From Plantago major (taxonomy: Eukaryota > Streptophyta > Magnoliopsida > Lamiales > Plantaginaceae), in assembly GCA_026545765.1 (NCBI GenBank), contig JAIFAC010000156.1, positions 95,569 to 159,568 on the forward strand: 64,000 nucleotides of DNA. Reading direction: 5' to 3'. Every line of letters starts with the position of its first letter. Positions within the stretch are counted from its first letter, which is position 1. A program made the position numbers and the translations under genes. Of the stretch, positions 43,369-55,684 are shown piece by piece. Below the pieces are notes generated by a model. The model did not search any database and had not been told where the DNA came from. It saw only the letters and a program-made list of their open reading frames with translations.

Positions 43369-44854
43369 CTATAAATAAAAGATTTTCTTCTTAAAAATAG
43401 ACAAAGTTGGAGACAACAGTAGAATCACAAACACAAGTGATTGAAAATCTTACTTTTGAAAAACTCTTAGTATCATGATTCAAGTGACAAACCAAAGTTT
43501 AAGCAGCTATTGTTGAATCAATGGTGCCTTTAGCCTAAACACGGATGTTCTTCTGGCAGATATCCACTCCCTCATGAAAACCAACTAAAAAAAAAAAAAA
43601 AAAAACTCAAAGTAAAAACAAAACCAATTAAGACATGCAATATCTCACTTGAAGAGGGAATACTTGGCCTAGAAACACCGAACTTTTAAGCGAACGAAGC
43701 ACGAGGAGAAGAGAAGAGAAGAGATAAGCACATGACTGCAGAATTTTAAAAACAAGAAGCAAGTGTTGGGCTTTGTTTAAGTTCAAAAAAATGACTCAAT
43801 GTAGTCTTGGAGAGTCAAAATTCCAAAAAATTAAGGAACTGAGGTAAACCCAGAGATTGCCAGTAAATAAAGTAAAAAATATGACTCCATTGGGCTCTTT
43901 TCCATTTGGCCTACATTGGGCTCTTTTGCATTGGCCTCCATTGGGCTCTTTTCCATCTTTTTGCTTCCATGACACAAAACTACGATAAGCCATAGAAGAA
44001 AGAAATGTGCTAACACCAGTATTAAGATTCAAAGACTTTCCAAGTACCCTTCTTCAAGCAAGATGCCTAACAGTCTGGTCAAAAACAACTATCTAGAAAG
44101 ACAAACAGATAAGCATGAAAATACATCACAAACAAAAATGCACCGCTGGAGTGTGATATTAAGTCAACAGTGTAATCAACCTTTCTAATCAAGTAGTACA
44201 AAAATGAGAGATTCTTGTGGACCAAAATTCTCTCACACCTATTGACTTACCAAGTTGTTTTGGGAATCGGTATGATGGGTATCAACAACTTGTACCTACT
44301 CGGGTAACTACTTGTACCTATTAGGACATTGTCACTCATGCCATCTAAATCAGTTATCATGCAATTCACGAAGGCGATTGGTGACCTGACTACTAGAGAC
44401 CGCACATCTATGTTCAAAGAATAGATATGTAAACATCAATTCGTTTTCTACTAAACCATGATACCAAGTTTCTTCCTAGGAAAACTCACCTTCACTTGTG
44501 CATTTATAAAACTCACCTGTCCAAATGTAAATACTATCTTCAGTGGAAGTAGTATTTCTTTATTTTAAAAAACATAAAACATGATTTGTAGTGCCGGAGA
44601 CATACTCAATAAAAGATTTAACCTTACAGAAATGATGGATTATGATGTCAACAAGGTCGAGGTTGAAGTAACATTGTCATCAACACTTCTAGTGCTTAGG
44701 TTTGATCCGATTACACCTTGCTTTCAACACAAAGCATGATCTTCAAACATAGATTCGGGAGAATTGTCAACCATGGAATATGTGGTATCAGTCATGTCCT
44801 TGGAGCCATTATCAACCCATAATCCTGCATTGTTAGAAGAGCGGCGGAACCTGA
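43369..44854 (-). other. Downstream remains of the - strand copia element
   Basis: No pol gene is present. A weak protease-like start (LWVDNGSKDMT) lies on the - strand near 44,800. A 20-base A-run is at 43,587-43,606. A three-copy repeat of attgggctcttttcca with tttggcct-type spacers is at 43,889-43,960. Otherwise AT-rich DNA with nothing I can support. The element seems to have lost its 3' half. Confidence 0.35.
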
Positions 44855-46738
44855 CTATAATGACCAACTCAATTTTGGTTTCCAAACCATTACGGTATTT
44901 TTCTTGGGCTTTTCGGAGGATGTTGACCCAACGCTTGTTTTAACATTCAAAACTCTAGAACACGAAGCTTTTCCACCAATTTTCTTAGTTTTCTTAATGG
45001 CTTGACATGAACACTCCTCAGTGTTTGGGTTCTGAGTTTTATCCAAAGACTTCTTGTAAAGGTAACAAAAAGGTTTCTTATGCCCAGTTTTCAAATAGAA
45101 TTGACAGACAAAGGTTTTCTTGTGAGTTTTAACCTTGCCATCATTTTCTTTAACAAAAATAGGAGCATCTTTTAGGAAACTAAAGGTTTTTGTCTTGTCT
45201 TAGGTACAGTCAGTATCAACCGTAGCCTCACAAGTAAGGTTTTGATACCCTAAACCAGTTGTTCCTTCGTTACCTTGATCAATTACCTCACTGAGCTTGG
45301 AAGAACTCGAGTTCCATTTAGCAATGATTGATTCAGCCTTGTGCAATTTTGTCAGAAGTTTTTCAACATCTGTTTCTCTCCTGGTAAGTGCAATCTCCAA
45401 GTGAACAATAGTCTCTTTAAACTGATAATTCTCTCTTTCCAGTGGTTTCACAGATCTCTTCATCTGTTTGAATTTCTCAATCAACTCTTCATACATCTTT
45501 GTTAGTTCCTCAATCATCTATTCTTGAGTAAGTTCCTCTTCATGGGGGTATTTTGCATCAGACACAAGAGAACCTAGAAAGCATCTCAGGTTAAAGTCAG
45601 TGACACAATTTGCACTTAATTCATCCACACAGTTAGAGTCATCATAATCTAGATAAACAGTTTGGTCCAGTGAGTTGTTGTTATCATTGTTGAACCAACA
45701 CTGATCATTTTCATAACTTCAGTACAGCACCGGATGATTCATTAGCCTGTTCGTCCTCATCCTCATCATCACTCATGCTCACAAAATACAATTTTCCAGC
45801 TTTCCTTAAGGTGTTAACACACTCATGTTTGTAATGACCCCACCCTTTGCATTCATAACATTGGATTTTTTCAAGAGCTTTAGGATCATTTTTTGCAAGA
45901 TTAACAGATTTTGACATGTTTCTCGAGAAGAAGAGCCTTAAAGGTTTGTTTCTATTAAACTTTTTGATAAGATTATTGTAATCCTTTTGATAAGCAACAA
46001 GAGATAAATCCTCACTATCACTCACATCATTTCATACATTCTGTTTTCCTTTGGAAGTTGTATACAAAGAGATGGCTTTGTTTTTATTACTCTTTTGTTC
46101 CTCCAAACTCATATCATAGTTTTGAGGTTGTTCATTAGAGCATTGAAGTCCATAGTAGCGAATGCTTGGTATCTTCAAACGCTGATTTGCTTGGTTTCAA
46201 ATTTTGAGGACAAAGTTCTAACAGCTTTATAGACAAGCTGTTTGTTAGAGATAGGATCACCAAGTAGTTGACATTCATTCAAGATTGTCCCGAGTTTTTC
46301 GAAATAGGTTGTGATGGTTTCATCTTCACCCATTCTTAACCTCTCATACTGGCTCCAAAGCAATCTAGCTTTTCTCTCTTTTAACACTTTGATCTCCCTC
46401 ACAATGAGTTTGTAATATTTCCCAAGCTTTCTTGGCAGTGGTACAATTCTGGATCAACATGAATATATGGGAGTCTACATAGCCGAAAACAGCACTGAGT
46501 GCCTTTTCATTATATGCAGACTCAGTCCATTCGTCTCCAGTCCATTGGCTTTCATGTTTTAGTACTACATCACCATCAACATTTGGTGGTAGCATCGGAA
46601 ACTAGTACCCTTCCAAGACAGACTTCCAAGAGCGTACATCAATTGATTTGATGTGAGTTCTTAGTATGGTTTTCAATACAAATAGTTTGTGCCATCAAGT
46701 ATTGGCAGTCTATTCGCATTTGGATTAATATTATCCAT
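44855..46738 (-). pseudogene. Gag of a Sirevirus-like Ty1/copia element
   Basis: It starts at ATG 46,738 with MDNINPNANRLPILDGTN, the classic copia gag opening, then after a break ESQWTGDEW, KALSAVFGYVDSHIF, TTAKKAWEILQTHCEG (UBN2-type core, 46,595-46,365) and RLRMGEDETITTYFEKL (46,402-46,175). A CCHC zinc knuckle, CYECKGWGHYKHEC, lies at about 45,830-45,870, followed by an acidic DDEDEDEQ. Next is a coiled-coil part (45,517-45,200), then a second cysteine/histidine cluster with CQFYLKTGHKKPFC-like spacing (about 45,060-45,105). The long coiled coil and two cysteine clusters fit Sirevirus gags. Frameshifts separate the pieces. No protease, integrase or RT follows. Confidence 0.82.
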
Positions 46739-46771
46739 AATTAGTACAAAATCCACACACTTATGGATTAA

Positions 46772-46793
46772 GTGTCTGGCTATTGATGCCAAT
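46772..46793 (-). other. Primer-binding site of the - strand copia element
   Basis: - strand TTGGCATCAATAGCCAGACA. It resembles the initiator-tRNA site TGGTATCAGAGCCA used by copia elements, and lies between the LTR and the gag start. Confidence 0.55.
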
Positions 46794-47517
46794 TGAAAGA
46801 ACATAAGGACTTGGACTTATACTAAACTGCAATCACACAACAGTATATATCAATGTTGATATAACTGTTAATGTAATGATGACTCAAACGGAAAACAATA
46901 CAACATAAATAAACTATAGAACTCGAGTTGTTTTTCTTAGGTATAATATATACCGGTAAAGGCAAATATTCATTATATTGATTAAGTGAATTTATCAAAA
47001 GCGGTATTCAAGTTTCCACAAATTGAAACCTTGAGCGCAAAACCAAACTAAGTAGAATAGTGCTACCTATTCTATAGTTGCGAATCTAGTCAAACCTAGA
47101 TGATCGAGAAACACTCTTTATCAAACTACAACCGCAAAGTCTAGTAAACACATAGTAACTTCAATAATGTCTTGCAAATGATCACTCTTTTCTTGTTACT
47201 TTGAAAGGCGTCCTTGACCTTGTATATATAGCATCGTTCTTCTACCAGGACATATCTTCCAGATTTTACTTTCCATGCTTATCAAATCTTCAATCGTTTA
47301 GTCCAAGATATTTTCTTTAAAGAATTCAATCATGATCTTTTTCCATTAATCATGAGCTAAGTAGGACTCCTTTGTTTCTTCCAAATCTCAAATCTTCAAC
47401 TGTTAACACAAGAAACTACAACCGTCGAACTAGGTTAAAGATTAGTGAAGAAGGCAATATTACAAGAATACCCTAAAACAAACAAAAGGAGTTATTAAGT
47501 TAACTATTGATGTAACA
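46794..47517 (-). mobile_element. 5' LTR of the - strand copia element (outer end tentative)
   Basis: On the + strand it reads TGAAAGAACATAAGG ... TTGATGTAACA, so TG...CA borders are possible and the length would be 724 bases. A - strand TATA (gctatatatacaagg) lies at 47,219-47,233. The inner border is fixed by the PBS; the outer one is only the best TG/CA fit. Confidence 0.5.
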
Positions 47518-47894
47518 CTGTACAAAAACAGTGAACTTTAAGAATGATGCAATGAATGTATGGTAAATGATGATCTCAAGGTAAGTCAGAATACTTACTT
47601 TCTCATTGGAAAATGTTGAGCATTATTTCCGGTTCTCCATTTTAAGAGAATCCAGTGAAATTGAAGGTCGGGATTTGACATAAACGAATCCCAACCTTTG
47701 AAAGCATCTCCTAGCTTTTAAGCTTACGGAGTTGGACTCACTCTTGCTTGTGCAGCTGAAGGTGTAACAGTGCATTAAATGCGATGCACTGTTAGCTATC
47801 CACTTGCGAACCGGCACAACCGTTGGATTGAGAACATCAACGGCTGGGGTTCGAATCCAAGTGATGTGACTCTTGGCTTTCCCCAAATTTCCCT
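47518..47894. other. Upstream region of E3 antisense gene
   Basis: No ORF. It contains gcattaaatgcgatgcactgtt, a short imperfect palindrome near 47,775, just upstream of the P1 TATA box. It is probably promoter DNA of the antisense gene. Confidence 0.3.
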
Positions 47895-47902
47895 TATAAA
47901 TA
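47895..47902 (+). promoter_or_regulatory. TATA box P1 of antisense gene (E3)
   Basis: tataaata in tttcccttataaatagtcagc. About 200 bases of leader follow, then a gtaagt donor, as in E1. Confidence 0.6.
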
Positions 47903-48095
47903 GTCAGCCCATCAGTCACTTTCACACTTTAGCCACATCGAAACTCAGAGCGACTCTCAAGCAATTCGAGCAATCAAAGATTGAACCGAGCAACTGAAAT
48001 TCGCAAAATCTTGGGATTTCCAGTTCAGATTCGTACCCTTGGAGAGCTAGCAAGGCTTCGTCGTCCGTTCAAGCTTATCAAGTCAACTTTGTCAA

Positions 48096-48606
48096 GTAAG
48101 TACGCCTCAATTCCTCCTGAGGTTTCTCATTTTCGCGATATGCTTGCTGCATGCTTGTATGTTTTTGCCTTGCTTGAATATCCAATTGTTGATTCTGTGG
48201 TTGCAAATGCTGCTAGCGGTAGGTTTCAGTAGTAGCCTTAGTTGGAACACTCCTCCATTGTGCTATAGCGTACTAATCTTCTTCATTGGTAACTTGTTGA
48301 TTCGTCTCGTATGTCATGTCCAATGTAACCAAAACTTGATAATGCATGCTTATTTGGTGATGTGTTGGTGCCGATTGGCACACAGTCTTTCGTAAATTGT
48401 CCCTGTTAACGTGCTGGGTAGGGTAGACAATAGTGCCGATGGCATATCTCTGTGTGCCAAGGTTAGTGCCCATAGTGTTGAGACTATACTTCATGCAGAA
48501 AATCTGGTAAAGTAGAACTTCGTCAGATCGCTTGACTTAATAAGACATCTAAATTAACTCTCAGACAATCACAACTATCGTTTTTGACCCGTTTCCATAC
48601 GCCTAG
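48096..48606 (+). other. 5' UTR intron of antisense gene (E3)
   Basis: Donor caa|gtaagtac, acceptor acgcctag, 511 bases, then gATG. Border context is identical in kind to E1 although the intron body is unrelated and twice as long. Confidence 0.55.
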
Positions 48607-48607
48607 G

Positions 48608-51323
48608 ATGTCGGGGCGATAGTCGAACCGACCACGAGGCTCGAGGTTACAATGATGGAGTAAACTACGTGGTCGAGTCCGTGGACTTAACCACGTCCGT
48701 GGGAGATTATCGGTTGTGGACCTTGTGTCTTCCGGGGACTCAATGCTGGACAAAGAGTCCGTGGTGCGATGAAACTCAACTGGCGTAGCGATGGGCGAGG
48801 AGATGTTGCTGGGACTAGGTCGCTAGTCGATCTCGGACCATAGGTGGTGTTGGAGCGTCAGTTGATCCGAATGAACCTCGGTGGCGGGAAGGCGGCGATG
48901 GTCGGAGGTCGACGAAGTGGAATGTTGAAATTTGGGAAGAGGACCGTGTTGTGGCGGAAGCAGATCCGTCAACTGAGCACATCCGGAAGACCCAAAGGTG
49001 GCGAGGAGGAGGAAGATGGTGAAGAAGAAGAGGATGAGGATGAGGAGGAGGGAGAGGAAGGCTCTCCATTCGCTCGCCCTTGAAGGCCTTGGTCGTCGGA
49101 TTGTGTTACATCTGCGGCGTCAGCTCAATCAATCTTCCGTTGGTAGAGGCCATGGTACAAAGGCCACAAGAATCAAATTCCCTCGTCCTGCGTCCGCCGT
49201 TGTGATAGCGGATGAATTTGGAGAGTTAAATGCGGACGGGCTTCTCCCCACTTGCTCATCGAAGGTTAAGGCTGAGGACATTCCCGAGTGGAGGCGGAAG
49301 TGGGAGATTCCTGAGTCTGTTGAAATCATGGTTCTAGAGCAGGACATGCATTTTACAATCCGCCCTTGGTACATGTCGTGCATGAAGTAGCTTTAAACTT
49401 GTGGATGGAAGGTCCCTATTGCGCGGAGATAAAGCATATCTGAACCACATCGGGATCGGTCAGTCGAGTTATCCCAAAGTCTTTGGATAACCTCATTTGT
49501 TTAAATCATTTTTATAAAAAGAAGGCGTGATGAATTTGAGAACTTTATGACTTTTCCATGTTACCTTTAGTCAAAATCCCTGTTTTATACTTTTGTACCT
49601 AGAAAACCCTACAACTTCATTTGAGCTCCATTTCTTCCTTGGGGTTGAAGTGGTGGGATAAGTACATTTTTGCGGATGGCCTGAGCACAGGATGTCAGAG
49701 ACAACGAGCAATGGGGCTGCCGACAAAGTTCTTAAGGAGACTATACATTGGCGCCCCCTTAGAACGTGGCTCGTGGGTGGCGGTGATCCTGAAGAATGAC
49801 CCACCCACATACTGTTTCACGGATTGATCATCGACATTTGCCTTACTTGTCTTGGTGACCAATATTTGTGGAAGTTGGAGGAAGACGAACTTGATGGGAT
49901 TTTTAACTTTTAGGATTTGTGCTCTTCTTTCTTTGGAGTGCTCTGTTTTGATCATGCATTTCCATGATTCGGTAATTCATCCTTTATATGTCTTTATCGA
50001 CACCTTAATTTTATTAATAGACTCTGGTTTGAGTATATCATCTCGATGCTCCATGAAAAGAAGAGATTGCGGAGGAACAACAAGCCTTGGAAGTGCATTT
50101 GGTTAGAGGACCAAAATCATCAACACATCCATGGGTCTTAGATGGCGGATCCGAAAAATCTTGTGTTTGCTACATATGAGGAAAGGCGGAACAAGGCGGA
50201 GAAGATCCACGAGCCTTGGTGGTGCCCGAAGGGCAAAGGCCCTTCCACTCAGTGCCACTTCCTAAGCCACCGCTTGGTGCCCGGCACCCGTGAGGTGTTG
50301 ATCTGAGGATGCCATAGCGTCGGGGCCTGAGGGGAGCAACCTCGGAGGCATCCCTTGCGGCTAAGAAGCGTCCATCACCATCTGCTGATGACCAAGTTGC
50401 TCTCGATAAGGAGTATGGCGAACTGCGGACTCCCTGAGGTGGAGCGGGTTGGAGGGCTTGACGAGCTATACCAGCGGGTAAGTAACTTTTCCATGGTTTC
50501 CTTGGCTTGTTCTTAGTATAATAGGAATACAACTTATATCCATGCGGACCTCTTCCAGCTCGGATGTTTCGTCGAGCCATTCGGTGGAAGAAGGCGAACG
50601 GGCTACTATTGAGGAGGATCTGCATAAGGCCATAGCCACTTCCGTGGAGGAGGCGGAGAAGGTGAAGCGATTGGAAATGCAGCTAAAAGAAAAGGAAGTA
50701 ATGTTCCATAAGTTGAAGACCAGCTGGGAAGAGATCAAGTCGGACTTTCTTTGGCGGGAGAATTTCGTCGATGGGTCGATGAAGGCCTTCTGGACTCGAA
50801 AGGATATCTGCTCGGGGCCTCAATATGCCCGCCTTGAGGCTGGTCGTGACTTTATGAACTCGGATTCCTTGAGTTTTTCATGGCGGACAAGTCCGATGCC
50901 TCCCGCCTAGATTGGTTTTCATCCGCTCTCGGCCATTGCGGTCTGGGGCTACTTCCAGAACTTTGTTGGAAGCGGAAGGTTGATCCTTCTGCGGATGCTA
51001 ATGGCATGGAGGTCCACATGGACAATGTCTCGGACGAGCGGTTGGCCACATGCGAGTTTTGAACTAGTCATTGAGGAGGTGAAATCGAGATCAAGAGCGG
51101 ACCCTTTCTCCCGAGGTGTGTCGGGGCGCCCTCAAAGGTAAGCTTTGTACCTTTTGAGAACTACCGGGCTTTCCTGAAGGACTGGTACTACATGCCTTCT
51201 CGGGTCGTTGGTCTCGATGCGGATTTCAACTTGTTCGAGGTCGCTGAATCCCTTGCCGCGGAAGTCGTCGCCAACACATCTTCCGTCAATCTGCCTCAAT
51301 CCGGTGAAGTGGGTTCGAGCTAA
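48608..51323 (+). pseudogene. Antisense extra ORF (aORF) of E3
   Basis: ATG 48,608 follows the intron acceptor. A strongly acidic run (EEEEDGEEEEDEDEEEGEEG) lies at 48,998-49,075. Next is a segment matching the E1/E2 proteins: EIMVLEQDMHFTIRPW near 49,330, then VHEVALNLW, LNHIGIG and KYIFADGLSTG (49,380-49,690), in the style of Transposase_28-type gypsy proteins. From 50,140 the part MADPKNLVFATYEERRNKAE starts another frame. A coiled coil (ATSVEEAEKVKRLEMQLKEK) lies at 50,630-50,690. The end is near LPQSGEVGSS at 51,323. Several frameshifts and probable introns. Role unknown; position and + strand orientation are conserved. Confidence 0.55.
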
Positions 51324-51745
51324 GCATCCCCAGTGAGATGTCGGGGTATGCCACAGTGAAAATTGCATACTTGTTGAATTTTCCTGTTGAATTTGTTATC
51401 CTTTGATGGTGCGGAATGTCGCCATGTACAATGCTTTGATTCCTTCTCAGTTGTAGTAATTATCCATGGAGCTATGCTTCCCGTACTTTTGAATCACTAC
51501 TTGCTATCTTCTTTGCTTCCTTCTATTTGTTGTTCATAAAATACACAACTTTTGAAACGGATCATTGATGGCGTCGATGTAGAAATAAAACCATCGTCTT
51601 TCCAATCCTCGGACCGTTCGTTCTTTGGGATCGTGATTCTTCTAGCGGGAGGAGGTGAAAGCAGTGAAATAATCATTATTCGCATCTTTTCATCTTCCCA
51701 ATCGTCGGATGATTGACACGTGGTGTCGTAAAGATCCACCGCTAC
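51324..51745 (+). other. Spacer between antisense units (E3)
   Basis: No ORF. It contains aataatcattattcgc and tgacacgtgg, the counterparts of sequences before P2 in E1 and E2, so it is the P2 upstream region. Confidence 0.4.
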
Positions 51746-53072
51746 TATAAATAAGACGATGATAACTGCTCCTTTATTACTGTTGTACTTTTCACCAATC
51801 TCTCCTTGTTTAGCACACTCAATTTTCAAAAGAGGCAGATTTCTTCAGGATGTCGGAATCCGATGGGGAAGAATATGAGCATTGGGTAAACTGTGCTTGT
51901 GGGACCATGCATCCGCCGATTTACGGGTAAAGGGATCGCGGATGACCCGATCATTCTCGATTTGACGATCCCCTATGTCCGGGATAGCGGAGGTTAGCGA
52001 GGAAGAAAGGGCGAATGGCGAAGATGATCCGTGGGAGGATCCGAATCTGACGACAAGCTCGTCGAGCTCAAGCTCGTCGGCTCAAAGCGGTGGCTCGGAG
52101 TCCAAGGCTCAACTTCCGGAATCCGTTGAAGGGACAAGGCGGGGTATGCCCCGTAGAAGTATGTATGGTCCTCGGACCTTGACAGATTGTACATTCCGTG
52201 TGTTTATGCTTGGATTATTTTGCTTATTAAATTCGGACTACTTTCATCAGGTGAAATCGCCACTTTTTTCTTATTCGTACTTCATCGGATTATATAGACG
52301 CGCCTATTCTTGTAAGATGACCAGCAAATACAAACTCGGACGTGGTTGAAGGGCTTGTTTGTGTTTGGTTGGATAACTTAACTGACCCAACACTGTTCGA
52401 CCCAAACGGGTGACTCAAGCCCATTGCTGACGTCAATCTGTTGGCGTGGCGGACGTTGATTGGTTGGAGTGTTTTATCAAAAGACGACCCGATCAAAACC
52501 GTGTAAACTGATCCCAAATTCTTCTTTTTCTATCTCTGCGTTTTGGCTTGTCTGCCCTCCATGGCTCCTGTCTCTTTTCTGGGAAAGGTTATCTTGGATG
52601 CTCGAAGTAAACCATTAAAGCCGGACCTCTTCTCTTTTCTTCCAATCCTACTTTAGTGGCTCGAATCTTTCTTGAAATGGTAATGGTCTCCTGATTTCAA
52701 GAGAGTTGGAGTCTCTAAAGATAGTTAAGCGAGATCTCGGTCGTTTAAACTTGTATATACCATTACTGTTGGTACTTTGTTCTCCCGGACTGGATCTACA
52801 TCACCATGATGCGGTGATACCTGAAAGATTCTGTCATGTTTAACCATTTTTCCATGTGCAGGCAGATCAAGTTCCTGGTCTCCACGGAAACTATACTTTC
52901 CGATTGATATGGAAAAAGCTTTTCCTTACAGGGGAACAATCTCGACGGGAGATGACGTATCTCCGGAGACTTTCTCTATAGATTATGTATCATATCTTGT
53001 AGGTCCGAATAAAGATCCGAGATTTGTATTTGCAAAAGCAGTTATGTATGATTCGTTTCATCTATGAATAAA
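51746..53072 (+). ncRNA. Second antisense unit of E3 (TATA P2 to AATAAA)
   Basis: TATA (tataaata) at 51,746-51,753. An acceptor-like ttcttcag precedes ATG 51,850, which opens MSESDGEEYEHWVNC, a head similar to the aORF start in E1. A further open stretch at 51,975-52,190 (EEERANGEDDPWED, S-run) may belong to it. Nothing coding is seen from 52,350 to the AATAAA at 53,067. In E3 this unit might encode a short protein; in E1 and E2 I see none. Confidence 0.35.
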
Positions 53073-53309
53073 ACTCATTGCTTGACTTTTCTTGTCACTT
53101 GAATGTTAAATCTCAGATGCACGAATTGAAAGATAGAAGTTGTATTGATTTGCCGGAAATTCAATTACAACTTGCGGGCTACATGGCCAATGACAAAAAG
53201 GTTAACAAAAAAAGCAGGCGGAGTTAGTGTCTGGATAGTTGGAATTTAAAATAACGAAACGACTGACGGAGATTCGCGTACCATCCTATCGTAAAACTTT
53301 TAAAGGTTT

Positions 53310-54525
53310 CTAGCATTCCATGTATGCAACTTAGTGGGTGCCCGCTCATCTTCGATTAAGTAACTCCCATTCACTCTTGCTCACAATTTTGTAAGGTCCT
53401 TCCCATTTAGGCTTGAGTTTTCCAACATTGCTCAAAATGTCGGCCGTGAGTACTAGGTCTCCGACACGCATGTTTTACTGAACATTCTTATTGTAGGCTC
53501 GGCGTGATTGCTTGATACCTATGGATATTAGCCAGTGCTTCAGTTCTTTTCTGTTCCAGCATGTCCAGGTCGAATATCCGGGCTTCGCGATTGGCGGAAT
53601 CTTCGAACTCTTGGACCCTCATAGTCTCGACAACAATTTACTTGGTATAAGCGCTTCCGAGCCATATACCAAGGCAAATGGAGTTTCTTTGGTCGCAGTC
53701 CGTGCGGTGATGCGATGAGCCGATAATCGTCATCTAGGTCGTCCTTGACTTTCTTGGAAAGTTCTCAATCGCTTTCCGGGATCTTGACTATTGTCTTGTT
53801 TGTGGACTCGGCTAGTCCATTAGCTTGCGGATATCCAATGATGTGAAGCGTTGTTCAATCTTGAAGGATGCGGCCATTCCTTGAGCTATTGCACGAAATT
53901 GAGAACCATTATCCGAGACAAGAACTTTGGATAGCGAAAGCGGCAAATGATGTTCTTCAAATGAAGGTCCTTTTCGACTTTCCGTAATGGTTGCCACGAC
54001 TCGCTTCTACCCATTTGGTGAAATATTCCACGGCCACAATTAGGAATTTCTTGTTGAGTGCCCCTCGAGGAGCAGTCCGACAATATCGATACCCCATTGA
54101 TCAAGCGGACATACTATGATTGGCGGAATCATAGGATGTGCCAGGCGATGTGGAATGTTCGCATAATATTGACAATCGGGGCATCTTTGGCGTGGTCGGC
54201 GGAATCCTTATCAATGCTAGGCGATAATAGCCTTGTCGTATGATCTTCTGGGCAAGAGTTCTTCCCCCGGAATGACTTCCGCAGCTTCCGTTGTGTATCT
54301 CTTCCAACACAGTCTTTGCTTCTTGCGGGCTCAAACACCTCAAGTGAGTCCCGACAAAAGATCTCTTGTACAAATCTTCTCGATATAAAGTATATGTTCT
54401 CGACCTTTGCATGCTCCTTGATTCCTTGGATCGGTGATAGAGATCCGTCCTTAAGATAGTTAAAGATGTCGGTTGTCGGTTTCTTCATGTGTCGGTTATC
54501 ATGGCAATTTGAATTGAGACTCATG
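53310..54525 (-). pseudogene. Integrase of E3
   Basis: Zinc-binding part THLRCLSPQEAKTVLEEIHN, GSCGSHSGGRTLAQKIIRQG at 54,235-54,345 with both histidines visible. Core: DQWGIDIVGLLLEG around 54,060-54,100 (first aspartate), VLVSDNGSQFRAIAQGMA around 53,880-53,925 (second), and ANGLAESTNKTIVKI around 53,785-53,830 (glutamate). All three catalytic residues can be seen although in different frames. The C-terminus fades near 53,310. It is the best integrase core of the three gypsy copies. Confidence 0.85.
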
Positions 54526-54836
54526 ACGGATGAGTCGATGTGATGAGTAGGATTACTCTCCTCGTGTCGAGGCCCATTGCGGATGCGTATTTTGCCAGAG
54601 CGTCCGCTCTTTCATTCTAGGCTCTGTCAAACTTTACCAGGGTAAATTCCTCAAAGTGGCTGGCTTCCTGCTTGAGTAGCTCAAGATACTTTAACATCGA
54701 AGGACATTTTGTGGCAAAAGTTCCAAAAAATTGGGCTTCAACTAGCTGTGAGTCCGTGTAAGCTTTGAGCTGTCGGACCTGCAGGGAGTTGGCCAGACGT
54801 AGTCCGACTAACAAAGCTTCATACTCGGCCTTGTTG
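54526..54836 (-). pseudogene. RNase H of E3, truncated by E2
   Basis: Reads AEYEALLVGLRLANSLQVR, KAYTDSQLVEAQ, PSMLKYLELLKQEASHFEEF and, after a break, NERADALAKYAS. The N-terminal half of the domain is missing because E2 inserted at 54,839/54,840. It shows that E2 is younger than E3. Confidence 0.85.
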
Positions 54837-54839
54837 AGG

Positions 54840-55684
54840 TGTAACTCTGACTACTTAGATTTATTTAACTCTTCTAATGGGTACCAAGATGAGGGCTCCT
54901 CATTTGGATGAGGCGAGGTGTAAGAATCGTGACGACTACTTGGTGAGGACACACTTGAGTGGGGGGGGTTAGTGCCGGTTTCTTTGAGTGTCAATGGGAT
55001 GAGACTTTACTCGAGAGTGACTGAGGATCAACTCTGTAATATACTAGGCTCGGGATCGTGATGTGACTAGCGAGATGACTTGTACGAAGTGAAGTTCATT
55101 CGCTTACTTGTTGGGATGTGTGCCTTATTTATAGGCTATCATCAAAATGGAAGGCCTTGCTAGGATTGCGCCATGTGTGCGGCTAGGATTGAGCCACCAA
55201 TTACGAGATGAGGCCCATGTGATAATGAAGCTTTAGCCCATGCCATCTTGGGCTTTAGGGTGGTTGGTCATTATTGGGAGAGTTCTTGAGGATGTATTTG
55301 GAGTGCTGCCGTGATCCCGAGTTCGAGAGGTCGGTCCGGATGTCGATCGGACGATTACCAATTGTTAGGCGAGGAAGTTCTCCTGTCCAACTCTTAGATT
55401 CGAGCTCAAGTTGACATCCATATCGGAGTCCTTGGGAGAGGGTGCCGACTTAGCACTATGCTCCTTTCCGGGAGGCTCGGACCAAGGTGGGTCGGACCTA
55501 TGGTTCGGGTTGGGCCTTGCGGTCCAAATCCTTTGTCCCTTTCTTTTAGGGTGGGTGGGACCATAGATGATGCGGATCGGACCGTTGGCTCGGACCTAAA
55601 TGCCTCGGATCCATTGGATGACTTGGGATGCCTTAGGATTAGCTCCTAGGTCCTTTATGGATTGGACATATTTCCGTATCAACA
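54840..55684 (-). mobile_element. 3' LTR of E2
   Basis: 845 bases. - strand start TGTTGATACGGAAATATG at 55,684, end ...GTCAGAGTTACA at 54,840. TATA (cctataaataagg) near 55,123-55,135. It aligns with the E1 LTRs but is shorter by 60-75 bases. Confidence 0.87.

Larger units (their letters stand above)
47518..54839 (-). mobile_element. E3: partial Tat-type Ty3/gypsy element
   Basis: Same architecture as E1 and E2. On the + strand, left to right: antisense P1, aORF, P2 unit, then (- strand) integrase and part of RNase H. Its 3' LTR is missing on the left; only about 380 bases separate P1 from the copia LTR, against about 610-630 bases between LTR and P1 in E1 and E2. On the right it is cut by E2 at 54,840. 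It is more diverged from E1 and E2 than they are from each other, so it is an older or different family member. Confidence 0.75.

Noticed and set aside
43889-43960. Repeat of attgggctcttttcca as a regulatory array
   Set aside because: Only three diverged copies in AT-rich decayed DNA. It is recorded as a simple repeat with no sign of function.
52568-52760. Small hairpin tttcttgaaat / atttcaagaga in E3 as the counterpart of the E1/E2 fold-back
   Set aside because: The stem is about 11 bp with a different sequence. It is too weak to call homologous.
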